Position numbers and translations under genes: made by a program
In this document: one piece after another, positions 46,561 through 50,441 of the stretch
Position numbering within the stretch: position 1 is the stretch's first letter
Layout: each line of letters starts with the position of its first letter
Notes under the pieces: model-generated
Database searches by the model: none
What the model saw: the letters and a program-made list of their open reading frames with translations, nothing else
What the model was told of the DNA's origin: nothing
Source of the DNA: an uncultured Alphaproteobacteria bacterium
GTDB lineage: Bacteria > Pseudomonadota > Alphaproteobacteria > Paracaedibacterales > CAITNM01
Direction of reading: 5' to 3'
Length of the DNA stretch: 50,441 nucleotides
NCBI GenBank assembly: GCA_903874955.1
Contig: CAIQTY010000028.1
Location: forward strand, 68,540-118,980

Positions 46561-46677
46561 ATGAAAAACTTTACAAATCTAGCATGGTATTTTTACGCAT
46601 TAAAACAACTAAACAGGTTTAAAAATGTAAACGTAAAAGGAACCAACCATGAAAAACCGTGCATGCATAAAAATTAG
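46561..46677 (+). CDS. Possible small leader ORF (38 residues)
   Basis: An ATG preceded by AAAGGAAC at a good spacing opens MKNFTNLAWYFYALKQLNRF and 18 more residues, ending inside the next gene in another frame. The 22 bases around this start (46548-46569) match the 22 bases around the start of the next gene (46636-46657) in 20 positions. It may be a leader peptide coupled to the downstream gene, or just a duplicated translation-start block. Confidence 0.35.
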   Translation: MKNFTNLAWYFYALKQLNRFKNVNVKGTNHEKPCMHKN

Positions 46678-47692
46678 CTTAATTTGTTTATTAAGTTCAT
46701 TACCAATACAACCCAGAAGTATCTCGAATTCTGAGATCAATCTCAATAAAATTTCAAATCAAATTATCGAAATTCTCAAAATTTACCAAATACCAGAAGA
46801 TATTGATAAAAAGGGTATCGGTATTTCAACCGATTCTGGATTAATTTCTCAAAACTACACTAGCTTGCAAAACAAAATTGCCGGATTTTTAGAGCAAGAA
46901 AAACCTCTTAAATTCCTACTAGTAGGTTTCCCGTTCAAATCAGCAAACACTGAAAAAAAAGTATTAGGCCAAACACCTGATATGGCAGAACGTCGAAGCC
47001 TTGAATATTTACAAAAGTGTATCAGGGCAATTAAAGCTGTTTACCCTCATGGGGTCGTGCTTGTCATTTTCTGCGATGGCATACCATTTTGTGAATACCT
47101 TGGGATTTCAGCTCAAACGGTTAAGTTGTATGAACAAGGGTTACAAAAGCTTGTTCGTGATATACCAGAAATAAAGCTAATTACCTCAGATACGTTACAA
47201 AATCAGTTAGCACTGTCTTCACCGCAAGAAATTTGTGATATTATTGATAAATACTCACCTAGCGATGAAGAATTCAATAATCAGCTTAAAACAGATGCCA
47301 CCCTTCAAGATGGTTACAAAACCCTCTTGGGTCGTCTTGAAATTGAATTTGACTCAAACCAAGGTAGAGAATTCTTAAAGACCCATGGGCCATTGTCCAA
47401 GCTTACAAAAGCGCTGATGGCAAGAGAGATGCGTATGCGTCGTTTTATTGAATCTCAGTTTGATTCAGCGTCATTTATGCGTCTTACCGTTCACTATTCA
47501 AAAGACTTGGTTAAGAAATTTGGCATCATGCTCTCGCCAGACTCATTTATCACTCCTTATCACGGAGTTTTAGTGGATGATGGTAACGGCAAGTGGTTTA
47601 TTCGACTTCGCAAAGATATAGATCTTCATTCCTATGAAGAAGTATCTGAAGCGGTGAATGACCTGCAGTGCCAGTACATGCGCCGCAAATAA
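46649..47692 (+). CDS. Dit1/PvcA (isocyanide synthase) family protein with signal-like N-terminus
   Basis: PvcA, IsnA and yeast Dit1 proteins build isonitrile or formyl groups on amino acids such as tyrosine or tryptophan. The family blocks seen are LVGFPFKSAN (91-100) with KVLGQTPDMAERRSLEYL (104-121), VLVIFCDGIPFCEYLGIS (137-154) and, near the end, MRLTVHYS (277-284) and TPYHGVLV (302-309), matching the RLSxH and TPWH motifs of PvcA. AAAGGAACC precedes the ATG. Residues 1-27 look like a signal peptide, which is unusual for this cytosolic family. No PvcB-type oxygenase is adjacent. A paralogue follows after 143 bases. Confidence 0.75.
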   Translation: MKNRACIKISLICLLSSLPIQPRSISNSEINLNKISNQIIEILKIYQIPEDIDKKGIGISTDSGLISQNYTSLQNKIAGFLEQEKPLKFLLVGFPFKSANTEKKVLGQTPDMAERRSLEYLQKCIRAIKAVYPHGVVLVIFCDGIPFCEYLGISAQTVKLYEQGLQKLVRDIPEIKLITSDTLQNQLALSSPQEICDIIDKYSPSDEEFNNQLKTDATLQDGYKTLLGRLEIEFDSNQGREFLKTHGPLSKLTKALMAREMRMRRFIESQFDSASFMRLTVHYSKDLVKKFGIMLSPDSFITPYHGVLVDDGNGKWFIRLRKDIDLHSYEEVSEAVNDLQCQYMRRK

Positions 47693-47718
47693 CCATCTGA
47701 CATAAATAATTTTTAACG

Positions 47719-47746
47719 CTGCCTTTTGGCAGTGCAGGAATTTTTT
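47719..47746 (+). terminator. Possible terminator between the two Dit1/PvcA-like genes
   Basis: CTGCC-TTTT-GGCAG forms a 5-bp stem at 47719-47732, followed by TTTTTT at 47741-47746. The stem is short and the T run is 8 bases away, so read-through into the second gene is likely. Confidence 0.35.
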
Positions 47747-47835
47747 GTTTTTCAAACAATTTTAAAAAACAGCATTTGACTGTTAAGGGTAAATATTTGC
47801 CTTGTTTTTAACAATTTTTTTAACGGAGAATTATA

Positions 47836-48954
47836 ATGCCTAAAATATTAACGATTCTAATATTTGCTATTATATCAGTTCCTGTATGGGGAACAGCTGC
47901 GGGAAGTTTTTCAGTACCTGAAGATATTCCCGGGATTTACAGACAATCTCTACCACAATTAAATGGTAACATAGGTGACAGTCCAGAGAACAAAGCTTGC
48001 CATATCATAGATTACATCCACAGTATTGGCGGAGGAGTTCCACTAAATGCCGAAACAAGAGCTGACCATATAACCCGACTAGCTGAAAAAATTAGAAATA
48101 CAACACCAATTCAATTGGTGATGCTGGGATTTTCTTGTAAATCCGACAATACCCAGAAGAAAGTTTTATCAGAAGATTTTGAGATGGCTGACTATCTCGG
48201 ACTTGTAAGGCTTGAGCATTTGGCACAGCAAATTGAAAGTTTTTCAGGTACAGAATGCAGAATTAACATTATCAACAAAGAACCATACATACCTGAGATT
48301 TTTCAAGTTGCCCATGAGGTAATAGGCACTGTAATACTTAGTCCGCAGGTATTAAGAAATTACCAGAATACGCTTGAAACTTTGATTGGAACTTGCCCTC
48401 ACCTACAATTGGGACTGGATTTAACTGAAGCTTACAATCAGCGTAAACAGAATGTTGAGTACCACACAGAAGCTGCACGAACCAAAATTTCAGAGGCAGC
48501 ACATGGAAGCAAGGCTTTCTTTTCCTGTGAATTAGATTACGAAAAAATTAATGACATTCTAAGAAGCCGTCTACAGCAACAAAACAAAAAAAGTGGCTCA
48601 AATTTTGTTGCCACTGAAAGGCTAGAAACTATAGCATTACCAATGGCTCTGGCTTACCAACTTGGTGTGACGATATTTAGGGATGTCGTAAGAGAACACC
48701 CTGATTACCAAAATATGTTTCGGCTTTCTGTTCATGGCGACGACACTAAAATGATGATGAATTTTGGTCATACCCCTGGGCATGAAACTCTAGACACCAT
48801 AACGTGTACGGCCTGGCACGCTAGTTTACTTTGCGATTTTTCTAGGCAACCTAGAGAATTTAGTCTTAAGCGCTTAAATCAAAAACCAACTGATGCAATT
48901 ATCACATCGCAAATCGTTAATGGTTTTTCCTTGGCGTTTATGTTCAAGGGATAA
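47836..48954 (+). CDS. Second Dit1/PvcA-family protein with signal-like N-terminus (diverged)
   Basis: A hydrophobic N-terminus (MPKILTILIFAIISVPVWGT, likely cleaved after AAG) precedes a family domain. LVMLGFSCKSDNTQKKVL (94-111) and FEMADYLGLVRLEHLA (115-130) correspond to the GFPFKSxN and DMAE blocks of its neighbour. FRLSVHG (295-301) and TCTAWHASLL (323-332) correspond to the RLSxH and TPWH motifs, with Ala instead of Pro. The middle has an unusual stretch, FFSCELDYEKINDI. GGAG lies 7 bases upstream of the ATG. Active-site drift means it could be an inactive partner. It ends before a strong hairpin. Confidence 0.65.
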   Translation: MPKILTILIFAIISVPVWGTAAGSFSVPEDIPGIYRQSLPQLNGNIGDSPENKACHIIDYIHSIGGGVPLNAETRADHITRLAEKIRNTTPIQLVMLGFSCKSDNTQKKVLSEDFEMADYLGLVRLEHLAQQIESFSGTECRINIINKEPYIPEIFQVAHEVIGTVILSPQVLRNYQNTLETLIGTCPHLQLGLDLTEAYNQRKQNVEYHTEAARTKISEAAHGSKAFFSCELDYEKINDILRSRLQQQNKKSGSNFVATERLETIALPMALAYQLGVTIFRDVVREHPDYQNMFRLSVHGDDTKMMMNFGHTPGHETLDTITCTAWHASLLCDFSRQPREFSLKRLNQKPTDAIITSQIVNGFSLAFMFKG

Positions 48955-48971
48955 AAAGTAACTCACTAAAA

Positions 48972-49000
48972 GGTATTCCCTAGCTCAACTAGGGAATACC
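48972..49000. terminator. Strong hairpin after the Dit1/PvcA-like pair
   Basis: A perfect 12-bp stem (GGTATTCCCTAG, 48972-48983, with CTAGGGAATACC, 48989-49000) closes a 5-base loop CTCAA, 18 bases after the stop. No T run follows on the plus strand; on the minus strand TTTT follows. It may terminate transcription or protect the message's 3' end. Confidence 0.55.
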
Positions 49001-49163
49001 ACGAGATATAAACAAGGGAAACTAAAAAGTGTTCATACTGTAATTTTTAGCAACAAATAGCACTTTTAACATACCTGAATAAAATCTTTATGAACCAATA
49101 TCCAAAGCTTAACATTGACCCTAGACAAGGGTAGTATTTTCAGGTTATAAACGACAGTATGTT

Positions 49164-49239
49164 GCCCAGATAGCTCAGTTGGTAGAGCAAGGGATTGAAA
49201 ATCCCTGTGTCGCTGGTTCGATTCCGGCTCTGGGCACCA
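49164..49239 (+). tRNA. tRNA-Phe (anticodon GAA)
   Basis: The acceptor GCCCAGA pairs with TCTGGGC. The D-arm is GCTCAGTTGGTAGAGC, and the anticodon stem-loop GGGAT-TGAAAAT-CCC gives GAA. The T-arm is GGTTCGATTCC, and CCA is encoded at 49237-49239. A single copy is seen here. Confidence 0.95.
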
Positions 49240-49346
49240 TTTTCCCCTCCCTGTTGAAAAAAGTTTAATTTTTTATTAACTTTTCTGTTGAAATTTTCCA
49301 CAATCGTCCTATTAATATAACAGGTAGATAAAAGAAGGTTATAGGT

Positions 49347-49559
49347 ATGATGGTTTCTGGTGAAGTAGGTAACTTACAAATGCAGCTTCAAAAACTTAGA
49401 AAGCAGCAGACTGACCTTGATAGTCAACTCGATACTGTTTCACGCAGCAAAGCCGGAGCCCTTAATATGGACTTCTTTAGAATCAAGAAACAAAAACAAG
49501 AAGTCCGAGACCAACTCGTTAAAATCAACGCAATGCTCCGCCCAGATATTATCGCCTAG
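49347..49559 (+). CDS. YdcH/DUF465-family small coiled-coil protein
   Basis: The 70-residue protein is a helical hairpin: LQMQLQKLRKQQTDLDSQLD, a short loop, then DFFRIKKQKQEVRDQLVKI. The LR-x-LD and D-xx-R-I-KK-K-x-E-V-R-D pattern fits DUF465. Such proteins are common in proteobacteria and have no firmly established role. Start options are the first or second Met (MM); a purine-rich AGAAGG lies upstream. Its stop TAG shares the CTAG with the rlmH stop. Confidence 0.7.
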   Translation: MMVSGEVGNLQMQLQKLRKQQTDLDSQLDTVSRSKAGALNMDFFRIKKQKQEVRDQLVKINAMLRPDIIA

Positions 49560-49993
49560 TCGCGGTGATAGGGATGATTACTAAGAATTTGCTGAACTCT
49601 ATATAGTTGCTCTACAAGTAGAACACGCGCCAATAGGTGGGGCCATGTTACCTTACCAAATGAAATAGAAGAATAACTAAGCTGTTTAATTTCCTCAGGA
49701 ATGCCGTCGGCGCATCCAATAATAAAACTAATTGATTTACCAGTCTCAGTCATCATTTTAATCTTTTGTGCAAAAGAGCGACTAGAAATGTTCTCTCCCC
49801 CTTCATCCATTAAAACAACGATATCTTTTTCTGACAGTGCTTTTTGATAAGCATCTACCACAGCCTTTTTACTTAGTTTAGAATTGATTTCTGTAATTTT
49901 TAGGCTACAACTTAAACGCTTAGCGTATTGATCGAATAAATCTTTTTCGGGACCACTTTTTAAAAATCCCGCTGCAATAATATGAACCTTCAT
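49556..49993 (-). CDS. rlmH: 23S rRNA (pseudouridine1915-N3)-methyltransferase
   Basis: RlmH methylates pseudouridine 1915 in helix 69 of 23S rRNA. The SPOUT-fold features are the knot-region SFIIGCADGIPEEI and SISFGKVTWPHLLARVLL followed by EQLYRVQQILSNHPYHRD, the invariant C-terminus that reaches into the active site. The start is placed at the second in-frame ATG, 49993 (MKVHIIAAGFLKSGPE), which matches known N-termini; the ATG 9 bases earlier adds MGL. The length of 145 residues is close to the usual 155. It converges with the YdcH gene with a 4-base overlap. Confidence 0.94.
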   Translation of the reverse strand: MKVHIIAAGFLKSGPEKDLFDQYAKRLSCSLKITEINSKLSKKAVVDAYQKALSEKDIVVLMDEGGENISSRSFAQKIKMMTETGKSISFIIGCADGIPEEIKQLSYSSISFGKVTWPHLLARVLLVEQLYRVQQILSNHPYHRD

Positions 49994-50002
49994 GAGCCCC
50001 AA

Positions 50003-50441
50003 TCTCTAGAAATTCCAGGTAAATCTAAATTACTCATATGGATACTAAGGTCAATACCCTAGAAAAGCTATTGTATATTCTTCCTATGAACTGATCCATA
50101 AGTATTTATACAAAACCACAAAGGAACTAATTCGAAGAAAATTTAGCAAGACTCAAAAATATCTTGCATGAGTATATTGTTACTTACTATTAACCTTAAG
50201 TTAACGCCCCATACTATATTCTACCAATGGTGGTAAGTTAACTGCAGCTAGCGTGCAGTGCATGACTTCTTCAAAAAGCCAATACCATTCCCCTACAGGA
50301 ATGATATTAGCCTAACTAGGACTAAGCCGGAAGCTTAGGTATCTAGAAAACCTCTATAAAGTTTTTAAAACCTTATAAACAGGTGCAGGAGAAGTTTTGT
50401 TTGTGGTGGCGGCGGGGCGGGAAAGCTCGGGTTTTGGCTGA
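50003..50441. other. Unannotated right edge, about 440 bases
   Basis: No supported gene is present. The last 45 bases are sharply G-rich (GGTGGCGGCGGGGCGGG) compared with the AT-rich flanks, and a TATAAA-like sequence lies at 50355-50360. It could be the upstream region of a gene or RNA beyond the window. Nothing more can be said. Confidence 0.3.

Noticed and set aside
1..50441. CRISPR array or prophage
   Set aside because: No regularly spaced direct repeats with unique spacers, and no capsid, terminase, portal or integrase genes are seen.
50390..50441. Terminal G-rich stretch as a coding start
   Set aside because: A frame ends with TGA at the last bases and no start or domain is visible; the region is cut by the window edge.

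Overview
The window reads as chromosomal DNA of an AT-rich, host-associated alphaproteobacterium, most likely Holosporales-like (a protist or amoeba associate). The evidence is a class I lysyl-tRNA synthetase, a MipZ-type division ATPase, a HemB whose metal site carries Asp instead of Cys, and many signal-peptide proteins of no recognisable family. The lineage below order level is an inference. 

Layout. At 0-3 kb a minus-strand cluster reads tRNA-Leu, tig, clpP, and a partial phasin-like gene runs off the left edge. tRNA-Asn at 3.1 kb is followed by a 0.7-kb stretch with a decayed transposase end. A chemoreceptor and an outer-membrane barrel occupy 3.8-7.6 kb. A nitroreductase and an acidic secreted protein follow. 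A long minus-strand run (18.6 to 9.7 kb) holds lysS, two tandem secreted paralogues, an L,D-transpeptidase, mutM, an enoyl-CoA hydratase, hemB, a drug-efflux MFS protein and an HtrA protease. The genes from lysS to the MFS gene overlap or lie a few bases apart. 

From 18.8 to 25.4 kb there is an NHL-repeat secreted protein, a gene split by an in-frame stop, an AmpG-like permease, tRNA-Ser and a large unknown secreted protein. hemC and recR diverge at 26.4 kb. FliD and a FliS-like protein (29.4-31.6 kb) suggest a flagellum together with the chemoreceptor. A minus-strand group (mipZ-galU, then a phosphomannomutase/phosphoglucomutase) serves division-site placement and sugar-nucleotide supply. 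An autotransporter-type barrel, a DASS anion carrier and an RluA-type pseudouridine synthase follow. 

The gap between the pseudouridine synthase and tadA (39.75-40.13 kb) has two perfect DnaA boxes, several near matches and a TTAA-N7-TTAA CtrA-type site, so it is a candidate replication origin. 

To the right, 40.9-49 kb is accessory in character. Two paralogous secreted proteins are each followed by the 3' end of one dicarboxylate symporter gene; the first copy is a relic, which records a tandem duplication. The second paralogue contains an 85-residue tandem repeat. Then come two adjacent proteins of the Dit1/PvcA isocyanide-synthase family, both with signal-peptide-like N-termini and preceded by a perfect palindrome next to a promoter. 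These exported isocyanide-synthase homologues are the most novel element of the window. The right edge has tRNA-Phe, a YdcH-type protein and rlmH.
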